From positions 62,001 to 126,000 of the forward strand of contig CALANS010000210.1 in assembly GCA_937926105.1 (NCBI GenBank): a stretch of 64,000 nt of DNA, read 5' to 3'. The notes beneath the pieces were generated by a model that saw only the letters and a list, made by a program, of their open reading frames with translations, did no database searches and was not told where the DNA came from. The translations under genes and the position numbers were made by a program. This document shows, piece by piece, positions 52,093 to 61,538 of the stretch (within the stretch, counting starts at the first letter, position 1; each line of letters begins with the position of its first letter). The stretch is from an uncultured Actinomycetes bacterium (GTDB lineage: Bacteria; Actinomycetota; Actinomycetes; Mycobacteriales; Nakamurellaceae).

Positions 52093-53397
52093 GTGACCGA
52101 GCACTGGATTCACTGCGGCGCGGTGGTTGTCGGCGACGGCAGGCAGGTGCTGACGGACGTGGGCATTCTGGTCCGCGACGGCCGCATCGCTTCGCTCGAG
52201 CCGTGGGCGGCTGTTGAGCCCGGTGCGTCGCCCGTGATCGACCACAGCCGGCACACCGTCTGCCCCGGCTTCATCGACCTACACGTGCATCTTCTCTTCA
52301 CCAGCGATGTTGATCACGCCATCACCCGCGGGGCGGTCGAGGAAGGTACCCCGTCCCAACTGGCACTGACCGGAGCGCGGAATGCCGTCGAATGCCTGTT
52401 GGGCGGCATCACCACCGTGCGCGACTGCGGCGATACGGCATTTATCACCCTCGATATCCGCGACGCCATCGAGGCGCGTCAGATCCCTGGCCCGCGGATT
52501 CTCGCCGCGGGCCCCCCCGTCACCACGACGGGCGGCCACTTGCACTGGTGCGGCAATGCTGCGGACTCGCACGACGAATTACGCAAGGCCACCAGGGCCA
52601 GCTGCGCTCGAGGCGTCGACCTCATCAAGGTGATGGCAAGCGGCGGCAACATGACGCACGGCTCGAATCCGCGTCTGCCACAGTTCTCCGAGTCGGAGCT
52701 CGAAACCGTGGTCGCCGAGGCACACCGGCTCGGTCGACGCGTCGCGGCCCACGCATTGAACACCGCGGCGATCCAGCGGGCCACCGTCGCGGGCGTGGAT
52801 ACGCTCGAGCACTGCATTCCGCACGCCGTGAATGGGCAGCTCGAACTGCCGGACTCCCTGATCTTTGACATTGTCGAACGACAGACCTGGGTCGTGCTCA
52901 CCATGGCCGGTCTTGCCCGGCGCCTGCTGCCCGAGTTTGAGGACGAGGCACACACGACGCAGGACCCCGCGAAGCAGAACGAATACTCGGTGGCCCGCAA
53001 CATGTCCGACACCGGCAGCATTGTCGGTGATCACGAGTGGGCACGCCGGCTGCGCGACGCCGGGGCCAGAATGGCCCTTGCCAGCGACGCCGGCGTTCGC
53101 TTCACGCCGTTCCGGCGCTTCGATCTGTCGCTGCGGGCCGGAATGGTGGCGTTGCAGATCTCGGCGGCAACGGCTATTGCGCTGGCGACCGGATGCGCGG
53201 CGCAGGCCGCGGGGATCGACGATCAGGTGGGCTATGTGAAAGCCGGCTACCGCGCAGACCTCGTGGTGCTCGATGAGCTGCTGAACGACACATCCACGGC
53301 GGTGGGAAATGTCGTCGAGGTATGGCGAGATGGCGCCCCCGTGGTCCGTAACGGCGCCATCCTCGGCTGGGACGATGGGGTTAACGGCCTTGATTGA
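52093..53397 (+). CDS. Amidohydrolase (imidazolonepropionase/prolidase-like)
   Basis: A 434-residue binuclear-metal hydrolase. His-x-His in TVCPGFIDLHVHLLF, the carbamylated Lys in VDLIKVMASGGNMTHG, His in RVAAHALNTAAIQRA and VDTLEHCI, and metal Asp in LASDAGVRF. These match enzymes that hydrolyse Xaa-Pro, Xaa-Arg or related N-acyl amino acids. GTG 52093 is the start. It is the first gene after the promoter/dyad at 51898-51935, and its 3' end overlaps the next gene. Probably releases an amino acid from a peptide or amide. Confidence 0.87.
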   Translation: MTEHWIHCGAVVVGDGRQVLTDVGILVRDGRIASLEPWAAVEPGASPVIDHSRHTVCPGFIDLHVHLLFTSDVDHAITRGAVEEGTPSQLALTGARNAVECLLGGITTVRDCGDTAFITLDIRDAIEARQIPGPRILAAGPPVTTTGGHLHWCGNAADSHDELRKATRASCARGVDLIKVMASGGNMTHGSNPRLPQFSESELETVVAEAHRLGRRVAAHALNTAAIQRATVAGVDTLEHCIPHAVNGQLELPDSLIFDIVERQTWVVLTMAGLARRLLPEFEDEAHTTQDPAKQNEYSVARNMSDTGSIVGDHEWARRLRDAGARMALASDAGVRFTPFRRFDLSLRAGMVALQISAATAIALATGCAAQAAGIDDQVGYVKAGYRADLVVLDELLNDTSTAVGNVVEVWRDGAPVVRNGAILGWDDGVNGLD

Positions 53398-54562
53398 CAT
53401 CCCACTCGTCTGCCATCGGTGTGGCCGCCCGGCATCCGGAGCGATTACCTTCGGGGGATGCGGCGCGTGCGGTGGTGCGCTGGTCGTTCGGCGCACCGCC
53501 ACCGACATCGCCGAGGGGTGGCACCGGGTCTGGGATTCCCACAGCGTTATCGAGATCGCAATCGGTAGGTCCGGCGGGGTCTCGCCGGTCTCGTTGGGGG
53601 AAGGACGGACGCCGCTGCTGCCCGCCGCGCGCCTGGCAGCCGCGGCGGGGATCGGTCGGCTGTGGATCAAGCACGAGGGGTGCCAGCCGACGGGCAGCTA
53701 CAAGGATCGACTCAACGCGGTCGCGGTTGCGGTGGCAGCCGCCGCCGGCTACGACCGAGTGGCCACGTCGAGCACCGGCAATCAAGGCGTCTCCCTTGCC
53801 GCGTACGCCGCGGCCGCCGGGGTGGCCGCCGATGTCTTCCTCCCCGATGAAGCCCCCCGACATGCGGAACGGGAGGTTCACCGCCTGGGCGGTCGCGTTC
53901 ACCGGCGGGAGTGGAGTGCTCGCACACCGGAGCTACACGCACTGGTCGCCGCGGGAGCGGCATATGTGGGCAGAAATCGGCCCAACCCCCTGGCGAACCC
54001 GTACGGGCTGGACGGCTACAAGTCCATCGCCTACGAGATCGTTGCGCAGCTTGACGGTGTCGCTCCGGACACGGTTGTCATGCCGTCATGTGGCGGTGAC
54101 GGGATATTCGGAGTGTGGCGCGGCTTCCAGGAGTTGGCGTCCGCCGGAATCATCGAGTCCGCACCGGCCATGGTGGCTGCGCACATGGCCGCCGCGCCGG
54201 CAGTGTCCGAGGCCTTCCACCGGGGGGACGCGACGGTGGCGCCGGTGCCCATTGGTCCGTCGCGCGCGCTGTCGCTGCTGGACGAACAGGGTGGGGAACA
54301 CGCGCTCTGGGCGATGCGCGAATCGGGGGGCACGTCGATCCTGATCGACGATGGTGAACTCCCGGCAGCGCTGGACGGCTACGGACGTCTCGGCATCGTC
54401 GCCGAGCCGGCGGCGGCCGCCGCGCTGGCCGCCGTCCCGCGGCTACCGGTGAGTGGACATGGCGGCCGGGTCGTCGTCGTCATGACGGGTAACGGTGCGC
54501 GCTGGCCACAGACCTGGTCAGGCGCCATCGATGAAACCGAGACCGAGGTGACCGCGTCGTGA
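53375..54562 (+). CDS. Threonine-synthase-like PLP enzyme
   Basis: A 395-residue fold-type II PLP enzyme. The N-terminal zinc ribbon has CHRCGR and CGACGG pairs. The PLP Lys is in PTGSYKDRLNAV, the phosphate loop is SSTGNQGVSLAAYAA, and VVMPSCGGDGIFG follows. Threonine synthase and diaminopropionate-type lyases share these. ATG 53375 overlaps the amidohydrolase by 23 bases. In a catabolic operon it more likely performs beta/gamma-elimination or deamination than threonine synthesis. Substrate unknown. Confidence 0.86.
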   Translation: MGLTALIDIPLVCHRCGRPASGAITFGGCGACGGALVVRRTATDIAEGWHRVWDSHSVIEIAIGRSGGVSPVSLGEGRTPLLPAARLAAAAGIGRLWIKHEGCQPTGSYKDRLNAVAVAVAAAAGYDRVATSSTGNQGVSLAAYAAAAGVAADVFLPDEAPRHAEREVHRLGGRVHRREWSARTPELHALVAAGAAYVGRNRPNPLANPYGLDGYKSIAYEIVAQLDGVAPDTVVMPSCGGDGIFGVWRGFQELASAGIIESAPAMVAAHMAAAPAVSEAFHRGDATVAPVPIGPSRALSLLDEQGGEHALWAMRESGGTSILIDDGELPAALDGYGRLGIVAEPAAAAALAAVPRLPVSGHGGRVVVVMTGNGARWPQTWSGAIDETETEVTAS

Positions 54563-55482
54563 CACGCGCTCGTAGCGGAGCCCGCGGCCTCGCAGATGGC
54601 ACCGCGGGGCCCACCCCGACCGTCGGTGTCATCGGCTTGGGGACGATGGGTCTTCCGATGGCGAAGAACGTTCTGGCCGCGGGCTTTCCGCTGGTCGCTC
54701 ACAACAGGAGTAGGGGACCAGTCGATGCGCTGGTCGCCCTGGGCGCCACCGCAGCGGCATCGCCCGATGAGCTTGCCGGCCTGTCCGACATCGTGATCAC
54801 CGTCCTTCCGGACTCACCCGATGTGGAAGCCGTCGTGCGAGGCGGGCGCGGGGTGGCGGCCGGGATCAGACCTGGCTCGATGCTGATCGACATGACGACC
54901 GCATCGCCCGCCCTCGCCCGAGACATCGCCGAGTACTTCCATGACCGCGACGTCGCGGTGCTGGACGCGCCCGTTTCCGGCGGCGAGACCGGCGCGGTGA
55001 GCGGCGAGCTGTCGATCATGGTGGGGGGTGACGAGGACGCTTACCAGCGCGCGCTGCCGGTTCTCGCCGCGATGGGCAAGACCATCGTTCTCGTCGGGGG
55101 TGCCGGAGCCGGTCAGGTCACCAAGGCGGCCAATCAAATGGTCGTTGCCATCACCATCGCCGGAGTCTCCGAGGCGTTGCTGATGGCGATGAAAGCCGGG
55201 GTGGACCCGGAGAAGGTCCGCCAGGCACTACTCGGAGGCTTCGCCCAGAGCAGGATCCTGGACCTGCATGGCGGAAGGATCCTGGCCCGGGACTACCAGC
55301 CCGGCTTCCGATCGGCCCTGCAGCGTAAGGACCTCAGGATCGCCGCCGAAACGGCGAAGGCGGTGAAGTCCAGCGCGCCGACCACCGAGTTGGTGCTGGA
55401 CCTGTACGGAGACCTTGTCGCCCGGGGGATGGGCGAGCTGGACCACTCCGCGCTGGCGGCGTTCCTCGAGGAGGCATCGTGA
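54559..55482 (+). CDS. Beta-hydroxyacid dehydrogenase (3-hydroxyisobutyrate/tartronate-semialdehyde reductase family)
   Basis: A 307-residue NAD(P)-dependent enzyme. Rossmann motif VGVIGLGTMGLPMAKNVLAA, substrate block LDAPVSGGETGAVSGELSIM, and catalytic Lys in GQVTKAANQM. GTG 54559 overlaps the previous stop, and its stop overlaps the next GTG. GarR, GlxR and 3-hydroxyisobutyrate dehydrogenase belong here. It would reduce or oxidise a short hydroxyacid made by the adjacent lyase or TPP enzyme. Confidence 0.9.
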   Translation: MTRARSGARGLADGTAGPTPTVGVIGLGTMGLPMAKNVLAAGFPLVAHNRSRGPVDALVALGATAAASPDELAGLSDIVITVLPDSPDVEAVVRGGRGVAAGIRPGSMLIDMTTASPALARDIAEYFHDRDVAVLDAPVSGGETGAVSGELSIMVGGDEDAYQRALPVLAAMGKTIVLVGGAGAGQVTKAANQMVVAITIAGVSEALLMAMKAGVDPEKVRQALLGGFAQSRILDLHGGRILARDYQPGFRSALQRKDLRIAAETAKAVKSSAPTTELVLDLYGDLVARGMGELDHSALAAFLEEAS

Positions 55483-56405
55483 GTACCAGTGACCAGCGCG
55501 GGACTGGAAAGCTCAGTATCGCCGGTGTGATACCTGCCGTCGTCACTCCCCGACAGCCCGACGAGGAACTGGACCTGCAGACGCTGGGTCAGGTGGTCAA
55601 CTACCTGGTCTCTGCGGACGTGGACGGACTGTTCGTCGTCGGCGGGCAAGGTGAGTCCTGGACCCTGGATGCTGCCCAGCAAGCCGCCGTCATCGAAGCC
55701 AGCGTCGCGGCCGCCGGAGGTCGGGTTCCGGTGTATGCCGGGGTGACTGCCTCGACCACCCGCCAAGCAGTTTCGCTGGCAGGGCAGGCGACACGGCTCG
55801 GCGCGGCCGCCGTGGTATCGATGCCACCCTGCATGACCCCCACGACCGATGAGGAGCTGCGTGGCTATTTCGCGGCGATCGCGGACGCCAGTGGCACCCC
55901 GCTCGTCTTGTACAACCATCCCACCCGCAGCGGGCGTCCGATTCCGCTGGGCGTCATTTCCGCTCTCTCCGAACACCCCAACATCTGCGCGGTCAAGGAT
56001 TCCAGCGGCGCACTGGGCTTCGCCCTGGAAGTCATCGAACGTACCGAGGGCCTCGCGGTGTTGATGGGCCACGATGACCTGATCGCGGCAGGCATGCTCT
56101 ATGGCTGCGTTGGTGCCGTGGCGGCCACGGCGAACGTCACCCCGACACTGGTGGTCGATCTGGTGCGAGCCGCGGCTGCGGGCGACCTGGTACGCGCCAT
56201 GGAGCTCCAAAGAGCGCTCCACAAGGTGCGCCGGCTCGTCGAGCGATACCCATTCCCCAAGGTCGTCAAGGAGGGAATGGTCCTCATCGGGCTCCCCGCC
56301 GGTCCCTCCCCGCAGCCGGTCAGCCCGCTGGCGACCGAGGTTCGTAACGAGCTCAATGTCGTACTCACGGAATTGGGAGTCACGGCTGACCAAGCCGTTG
56401 GGTAG
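55479..56405 (+). CDS. DapA-family aldolase/lyase
   Basis: A 308-residue TIM-barrel Schiff-base lyase of the dihydrodipicolinate-synthase/N-acetylneuraminate-lyase family. Motifs: VVGGQGESWTLDAAQ (Gly-x2-Gly-Glu-like), LYNHPTRSGRPI (Tyr) and ICAVKDSSGALGF (Schiff-base Lys). Coupled by GTGA overlap to the dehydrogenase before it. As the importer and PLP enzyme are catabolic, it probably cleaves a keto acid, for example to pyruvate. Not the housekeeping dapA by context. Confidence 0.9.
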   Translation: MSTSDQRGTGKLSIAGVIPAVVTPRQPDEELDLQTLGQVVNYLVSADVDGLFVVGGQGESWTLDAAQQAAVIEASVAAAGGRVPVYAGVTASTTRQAVSLAGQATRLGAAAVVSMPPCMTPTTDEELRGYFAAIADASGTPLVLYNHPTRSGRPIPLGVISALSEHPNICAVKDSSGALGFALEVIERTEGLAVLMGHDDLIAAGMLYGCVGAVAATANVTPTLVVDLVRAAAAGDLVRAMELQRALHKVRRLVERYPFPKVVKEGMVLIGLPAGPSPQPVSPLATEVRNELNVVLTELGVTADQAVG

Positions 56406-56465
56406 GAGTCCGCAGGCCAATCCGGGCCGGCGGAAAACACGATCTGCAGCGAAAGGAACGATGTC

Positions 56466-57653
56466 ATGCGAGACGAAGACCTGACTGCAAGAACAGACGA
56501 ATTGTCGCGGAGAAGCTTGTTCCGGTTGGGCGGCACCGTGGGCATCGCTGCCGCCGGCGGCGCACTACTGGCCGCGTGTGGCTCGTCCGGCGACACCGGG
56601 ACTGCGGGCTCATCCCAGTCGACAGCGAGCAGCGGAGGCCCGGGCCAATCCTCGACCAGCGCTGCCGTGACATCCGGATCCGGTTCCGCCGCAGTGTCGG
56701 ACGTCGACCTCGAGGCGGCGCGCAAGGAGGGTCAGCTCGTCATCTGGCACAATGAGCAGGAACCGGATGTCGTCAAGTTCCTGAGCGGGTTCACCGAGAA
56801 GACCGGGATCGAGACGACGCAACTCAAGATCCCACCCGCCGAGGCAGTTGCGAAGCTCAAGCTGGAGGTGCCCAAGGGCGTCTCCACCGTCGATATCTTG
56901 ATGGCCGGCCAGGACACCGCCTATCAGGTACAGCAGTTGGACATGTTCCAGCAATACTCTCCGGCGAATATCGACGACTATCCTGCCGAACTGCGCAGCG
57001 ACCCAGCGGGATACTGGACGGCGTTCTACCTGAACCTGAAGGGCATGGTTTACATCCCATCGGTGGTCAAGCCGGAGGATGCGCCCAAGCAGTTCGAAGA
57101 CATTCTCGATCCGATCTGGAAGGATCAGCTCGTTTTCGCAGGTCCCGCATCCTCGTCGGAGTACGCGTTCTGGTACGAGCTGAGGGACCTTCTGCCGGAC
57201 GACTTCTTCGACAAATTGGCCGGGCAGCGCCCGGTAGCGTTCGATTCGTCGACGGCCATGATCGCCGAGCTCAATAACGGCAACAAGAAGCTCACTCCCA
57301 ATATGAGCGTCTTCCAGCTGACCAAGGCCAAGCGAAGCAACCTGGACCTGGCCGTCGCGTATGATTCGCGCGGCCTGGTCACCACCTCCAGCACGGTGTC
57401 CATCATGAAGACCACCAAGCGTCCAAATGCTGCCAAGGCCTACACCGACTACCTACTGTCGGAAGCGGGCCAGCGAATCTGGAACGTCGATATCACGGGG
57501 TCCTACTCGCCGCTGATGCGTGTCGCTCCGCCGGAACTGCCGGATCGCAGCGAGTTCAAGCTCTTGCTGCCCAGCGACATGGAGGACTTCGGCGACCCCG
57601 CGAACCGCGCCGAATTCGAAAAGCTGTGGTCCCGGGTCGTCGGCCTTTCGTAG
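56466..57653 (+). CDS. ABC substrate-binding lipoprotein (Fe3+/polyamine type), Tat-type signal
   Basis: A 395-residue extracellular binding protein. The signal has twin arginines (SRRSLFRLGG) and the lipobox LLAAC, then a Ser/Gly linker. Family blocks: EGQLVIWHNEQEPDVVKFL, GYWTAFYLNLKGMVYIPSVV, LDPIWKDQLVFAGPAS and MKTTKRPNAAKAYTDYLLS. These match the FbpA/2-aminoethylphosphonate-like cluster. It starts a three-gene importer with the fused permease and ATPase. The substrate is unknown; iron is less likely given the catabolic context. Confidence 0.9.
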   Translation: MRDEDLTARTDELSRRSLFRLGGTVGIAAAGGALLAACGSSGDTGTAGSSQSTASSGGPGQSSTSAAVTSGSGSAAVSDVDLEAARKEGQLVIWHNEQEPDVVKFLSGFTEKTGIETTQLKIPPAEAVAKLKLEVPKGVSTVDILMAGQDTAYQVQQLDMFQQYSPANIDDYPAELRSDPAGYWTAFYLNLKGMVYIPSVVKPEDAPKQFEDILDPIWKDQLVFAGPASSSEYAFWYELRDLLPDDFFDKLAGQRPVAFDSSTAMIAELNNGNKKLTPNMSVFQLTKAKRSNLDLAVAYDSRGLVTTSSTVSIMKTTKRPNAAKAYTDYLLSEAGQRIWNVDITGSYSPLMRVAPPELPDRSEFKLLLPSDMEDFGDPANRAEFEKLWSRVVGLS

Positions 57654-57666
57654 CGCACGAACCGCA

Positions 57667-59376
57667 ATGATCAGATCACCGATGCGTCACAGTGCACAGG
57701 GTTCGCGCGGCTTGTTCCAGGGTCGCGCGGCCCTGTGGCTGGTTCTCCTGGTCGTCGTCGGCGCGCCGATGGTGCTCTTGTTGGCGATCACCTTCAATTC
57801 GGGCGATCCGGAAGCGCTTCCCCCGGTCCAGTTCGGCGTGTCGTCCGTCGGGCGGATTTTCGAGCATCTGGACTGGATCCGCAACTCACTACTCTTCGCC
57901 GTTGCGGTTTCGGTGCTGTCCACGACGCTTGGTCTCGGCCTGGCATGGGTCATTGCCCGTACGGACATCCGAGGCAAGTCCTGGTTGAGCCTGCTCATCA
58001 TCCTGCCCTACCCAATGGGCGCCATGGTGTCCGTAGTGGCTTGGTCCGCGCTCGGAGCTGAGAACAAAGGGTTGATCAACTCCGCTCTCAGCTTGATCCT
58101 GGGGCATGAGGTCACACCCATCAACATGTACAGCGTCGCCGGGGTCATCGTCGTCGAAGCGCTGATCCAGACGCCCTTGGCCTTCCTGCTGATCGAAGCG
58201 GCTGCCCGGAACATGGACTCGTCACTGGAGGAATCGTCCATCGTGCTGGGTGCCGGCCGTATTCGGACGGCCAGAAAGGTGACGCTTCCGCTGATGCTGC
58301 CGTCCGTCGTCGGGTCGGCACTGTTCATCTTCGTCGCCACACTGGGTGCTTTTGCCGTGCCGTCGGTGCTGGGCAGAACCTCCGGCTTCAGGGTTGCCAC
58401 GCAGGCCGTCTACCTGCAGTTCAATAGCTTCACGCCCAACTACCCGCTAGCGGCGGGCGTCGGGATGCTGCTGGTCTTCATCTCGCTGGTCGTGGTGACG
58501 GCGTCGAATCAGTTCCTGCGCCGTCGGTCGTTCGCAGTGGTGGGAGGAAAGGCGCGGCCGCTCACTCCGCTGCCGCTGGGCAAGTGGCGACCGTTGGCGG
58601 CGGCGCTGGTGTACGGATACCTGGCCATTGCGGTGGTTCTTCCGTTGGCGGCGTTGGTATTCGCATCGGTGCAGCGCAACAACCGGCTGTCCCTGACCCG
58701 CAGCAGTTTCACGCTGGACAACTTCAAATACGTGCTGTTCGACTACGACCCGACCAAGCAATCGGTCCTCAACAGCCTGGGGCTCGGGCTGGCCACGGCG
58801 ATCATCGGGGTAGCGCTTGCGCTGTGGGTGGCGCTGACGGTGGAACGCAACAGGCGAGCCGGTCGAGGTAGCCGAGGGCTCGAGCTCATGGCGATGGCGC
58901 CGCAAGCCGTGCCACATCTGATCTTCGGACTGGCGCTGGTGGTGCTGATCCTGGTGTTGCCGGGCGGTCTGTACGGAACGGTCTTCGCATTGCTGATCGC
59001 CTATGTGGTGATCTTCCTCCCGCTTGCCTACCGCGGCGTGGCGGGTGTGACCTCCCAGATCGACGATTCGCTGTCCGATGCCGCGCGAACCCTGGGCGCC
59101 GGCCAGTTCAGGGCCGCCCGCACGATCGTCATCCCGTTACTGCGGCCGTCGCTGGTCGCAACCGGCACCCTGCTGTTCATTCTGTGTCTGACAGAGGTGA
59201 GCGCGTCGGTCATGCTGTCCAGCACCGCCAACCGTGTGTTAGGTCCGACGATGTTCAACTTCTACGACTCCGGCGGCATCACCCTGGTGAGTGCGCTTGC
59301 TCTCGTCCAGGTGGTCATCGTGGCCATCGCCGTCGCGATTATCCGGAAGCTGTCTGGACGCTGGACCGCACTGTGA
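57667..59376 (+). CDS. ABC permease with two fused transmembrane domains (FbpB type)
   Basis: A 569-residue permease holding both membrane halves, about twelve helices. Half 1: LVLLVVVGAPMVLLLAITF with EAA-like SSLEESSIVLGAGRIRTARKV. Half 2: LVYGYLAIAVVLPLAALVF with SLSDAARTLGAGQFRAARTIV. A single gene with both halves is normal for the FbpB/AfuB group. Start ATG 57667, 13 bases after the binding-protein stop. Works with the ATPase that follows. Confidence 0.93.
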   Translation: MIRSPMRHSAQGSRGLFQGRAALWLVLLVVVGAPMVLLLAITFNSGDPEALPPVQFGVSSVGRIFEHLDWIRNSLLFAVAVSVLSTTLGLGLAWVIARTDIRGKSWLSLLIILPYPMGAMVSVVAWSALGAENKGLINSALSLILGHEVTPINMYSVAGVIVVEALIQTPLAFLLIEAAARNMDSSLEESSIVLGAGRIRTARKVTLPLMLPSVVGSALFIFVATLGAFAVPSVLGRTSGFRVATQAVYLQFNSFTPNYPLAAGVGMLLVFISLVVVTASNQFLRRRSFAVVGGKARPLTPLPLGKWRPLAAALVYGYLAIAVVLPLAALVFASVQRNNRLSLTRSSFTLDNFKYVLFDYDPTKQSVLNSLGLGLATAIIGVALALWVALTVERNRRAGRGSRGLELMAMAPQAVPHLIFGLALVVLILVLPGGLYGTVFALLIAYVVIFLPLAYRGVAGVTSQIDDSLSDAARTLGAGQFRAARTIVIPLLRPSLVATGTLLFILCLTEVSASVMLSSTANRVLGPTMFNFYDSGGITLVSALALVQVVIVAIAVAIIRKLSGRWTAL

Positions 59377-59407
59377 CCAGGCACACTGGCAATTTCGAGA
59401 GGCAACC

Positions 59408-60568
59408 ATGAGCGATTCTCAGACGACGCTCCGGGCGGAGCACGGTCCCGGGGCGGAAGGGCTCACCCCCTTTGTCGAGGTGAAGGACCTGGTTGTCGCC
59501 TATGGCGCCCGGACCGTTGTTGAGGGCGTGTCCTTCAGCATTCGCCAGGGCGAGCAGTTGTCGCTACTCGGCCCGTCGGGCTGCGGGAAGACGACAACGC
59601 TACGCTGCATTGCGGGCCTGGAGACACCGCAGTCGGGCGAGATCAGCATCGATGGTCGGACGGTGTTCTCCTCTGCGAAGCGCATCAACATTCCACCGGA
59701 GAAGAGGGAACTGTCCCTCATGTTCCAGTCCTATGCGATCTGGCCGCACATGACGGTGTTCGACAATGTCGCCTATGGCCTGCGGACGCGCAAGGTCCCC
59801 AAGGGCGAGATCGATGAACGTGTCCAGGAGGTGCTGGACATGGTGGGAATGGCGGAGTACGCACGAGTACCGGCCACGCAACTGAGCGGAGGACAGCAAC
59901 AGCGGGTGGCGTTGGCCAGAAGCTACGCCTACCCGCCCAAGGCGCTGCTGCTGGATGAGCCGTTGTCGAACCTGGACGCGCGGCTGCGCGACCAGGTTCG
60001 CAGCGACCTGCACAAGTTCCAACGGTCGACCGGAGTCACCACGATCTACGTCACGCATGATCAGGAAGAGGCGATGGCGCTGAGCGATCGCATCATCATC
60101 ATGAACGGTGGGCACGTCGTGCAGGATGGCTCGCCCGAGGCTGTTTACCGGAAACCCGCGACAACATTCGTCGCAGACTTCATCGGTGCGGCCAATGTAC
60201 TGACCGGCACGCTGTCCCGTGACGACGGTGGACTCTCCCTCGCGGTGGCGCCGGATGTGGCGGTCGCATGCGAAGGAACGGTGCCCGACAGCAGGCTGGG
60301 CACCCGAGCCAGCGCATGCGTGCGGACCATCTTTCCAGCTCTGAGCCGGACCGAGAGTGCCCAGCGGGTCAATTCGTGGCCGGCGAGGATAGCCCGCACC
60401 ACCATGCTGGGTGACTTCGTCGAGTTCGTCGTCGAATGGCCAGGCGGCACCATGCGGGCCAAGGCACTGTCCACCCAGATCCTGGACGAGGGAGAGCGCG
60501 TGTATTTGACCATCGATCCGCACCAGGTTGTTCTTCTGGACGACACCGAAGAGCCGAGATCTGCATGA
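59408..60568 (+). CDS. ABC importer ATPase (FbpC/PotA type)
   Basis: A 386-residue ATPase. Walker A LLGPSGCGKTTTLR, Q-loop SLMFQSYAIWPHM, signature QLSGGQQQRVALARS, Walker B ALLLDEPLSNLDARL, switch TIYVTHDQEEAM. A C-terminal TOBE-like domain (about residues 270-380) follows. ATG 59408 is chosen, 31 bases after the permease stop. Its stop overlaps the next gene. It energises the binding protein/permease pair. Confidence 0.94.
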   Translation: MSDSQTTLRAEHGPGAEGLTPFVEVKDLVVAYGARTVVEGVSFSIRQGEQLSLLGPSGCGKTTTLRCIAGLETPQSGEISIDGRTVFSSAKRINIPPEKRELSLMFQSYAIWPHMTVFDNVAYGLRTRKVPKGEIDERVQEVLDMVGMAEYARVPATQLSGGQQQRVALARSYAYPPKALLLDEPLSNLDARLRDQVRSDLHKFQRSTGVTTIYVTHDQEEAMALSDRIIIMNGGHVVQDGSPEAVYRKPATTFVADFIGAANVLTGTLSRDDGGLSLAVAPDVAVACEGTVPDSRLGTRASACVRTIFPALSRTESAQRVNSWPARIARTTMLGDFVEFVVEWPGGTMRAKALSTQILDEGERVYLTIDPHQVVLLDDTEEPRSA

Positions 60569-61536
60569 GCCTCCCGATAATCCACCTCGGTGTTCGGAAG
60601 TGGGACCACCTGCTGCCGATGGCACTGGGCGAGGTTCGGTCCGAGAAATATGACGTCAGGTTGCACCGGCTGCCGAAGACGCCGGATCTGCGCGAGCGCC
60701 GCGACCTCGACGGTGGAGAGACCTCGCTCAGCAGGATCACGTTGGATCGACAGGCTGGTCGGACGGACCTCGTTCCGATACCCGCCTTCGTGCTGAGCGC
60801 GTTCCGTCACCGTTGCATTCTGGTCAACCAGGCGAGCGAGCTGACCCGGCTGGACCAGCTGGCTGGCGCACGCATCGGCCTCACCGGGTGGCCCGATACC
60901 GGCAACACCTGGACGCGGGCGCTGGTGCGTGCTGCCGGGGTCTCGCTGGATGAGATCACCTGGGTCGTTGGCGGGTTGACGCCGGAGCCGCAGCCCGCCG
61001 CACGGATCGGGCCGTACGGATCTCCGGCGAACGTCTCGGTCGTGTCGCCAGAGAGCTCGATCGTGCGCATGCTGGCGGCGGGTGAACTCGATGCGATCAT
61101 GACGCCGACGATGCCGGCAGGGTTCCACGACGTCGACTCGTCGATGAGGACGCTGCTACCGGACTACCGTGCGCAGGAGGTCGCATACTTCCGGGACAAG
61201 GGGTTTGTGCCGGCCATCCACACCATCACCCTGCGCCGATCCATCCTCGAGCAGTACCCGGACGCTGCGGCCGACGTGCTCGACCTGTTCCGGCGATCCC
61301 ATCGCCTGTGGATGGATCAGCGGATCGAGCTCGTCGATACCACTCCGTGGCTCATTGATGAGGTGCAGGCGTTGAGCGGGAGCTTGGGGCTGGACTGGAG
61401 CCCGTATCACCCGGGATATTTGCGCACCATGCTCGGCGAACTCAGTGACGAGCTGTTCCACCAGGGAATCACCGGCAAGCGCCCCGACCCCGACGCGACC
61501 TTCGCGACCTACTTCAGCATCAGTGTGGAGGGCTAG
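60565..61536 (+). CDS. NMT1/dihydroxyphthalate-decarboxylase-like protein
   Basis: A 323-residue protein of the periplasmic-binding-like fold seen in 4,5-dihydroxyphthalate decarboxylase. Similar blocks: WDHLLPMALGEV at the start, LVPIPAFVLSAFRHRCILVN, LAGARIGLTGWPDTGNTWTR, ELDAIMTPTMPAGF and LPDYRAQEVAYFRDKGFVPA. It has no signal peptide and the importer already has a binding protein, so a cytosolic enzyme is more likely. ATG 60565 overlaps the ATPase stop. Decarboxylase activity is inference. Confidence 0.75.
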   Translation: MSLPIIHLGVRKWDHLLPMALGEVRSEKYDVRLHRLPKTPDLRERRDLDGGETSLSRITLDRQAGRTDLVPIPAFVLSAFRHRCILVNQASELTRLDQLAGARIGLTGWPDTGNTWTRALVRAAGVSLDEITWVVGGLTPEPQPAARIGPYGSPANVSVVSPESSIVRMLAAGELDAIMTPTMPAGFHDVDSSMRTLLPDYRAQEVAYFRDKGFVPAIHTITLRRSILEQYPDAAADVLDLFRRSHRLWMDQRIELVDTTPWLIDEVQALSGSLGLDWSPYHPGYLRTMLGELSDELFHQGITGKRPDPDATFATYFSISVEG

Positions 61537-61538
61537 CC

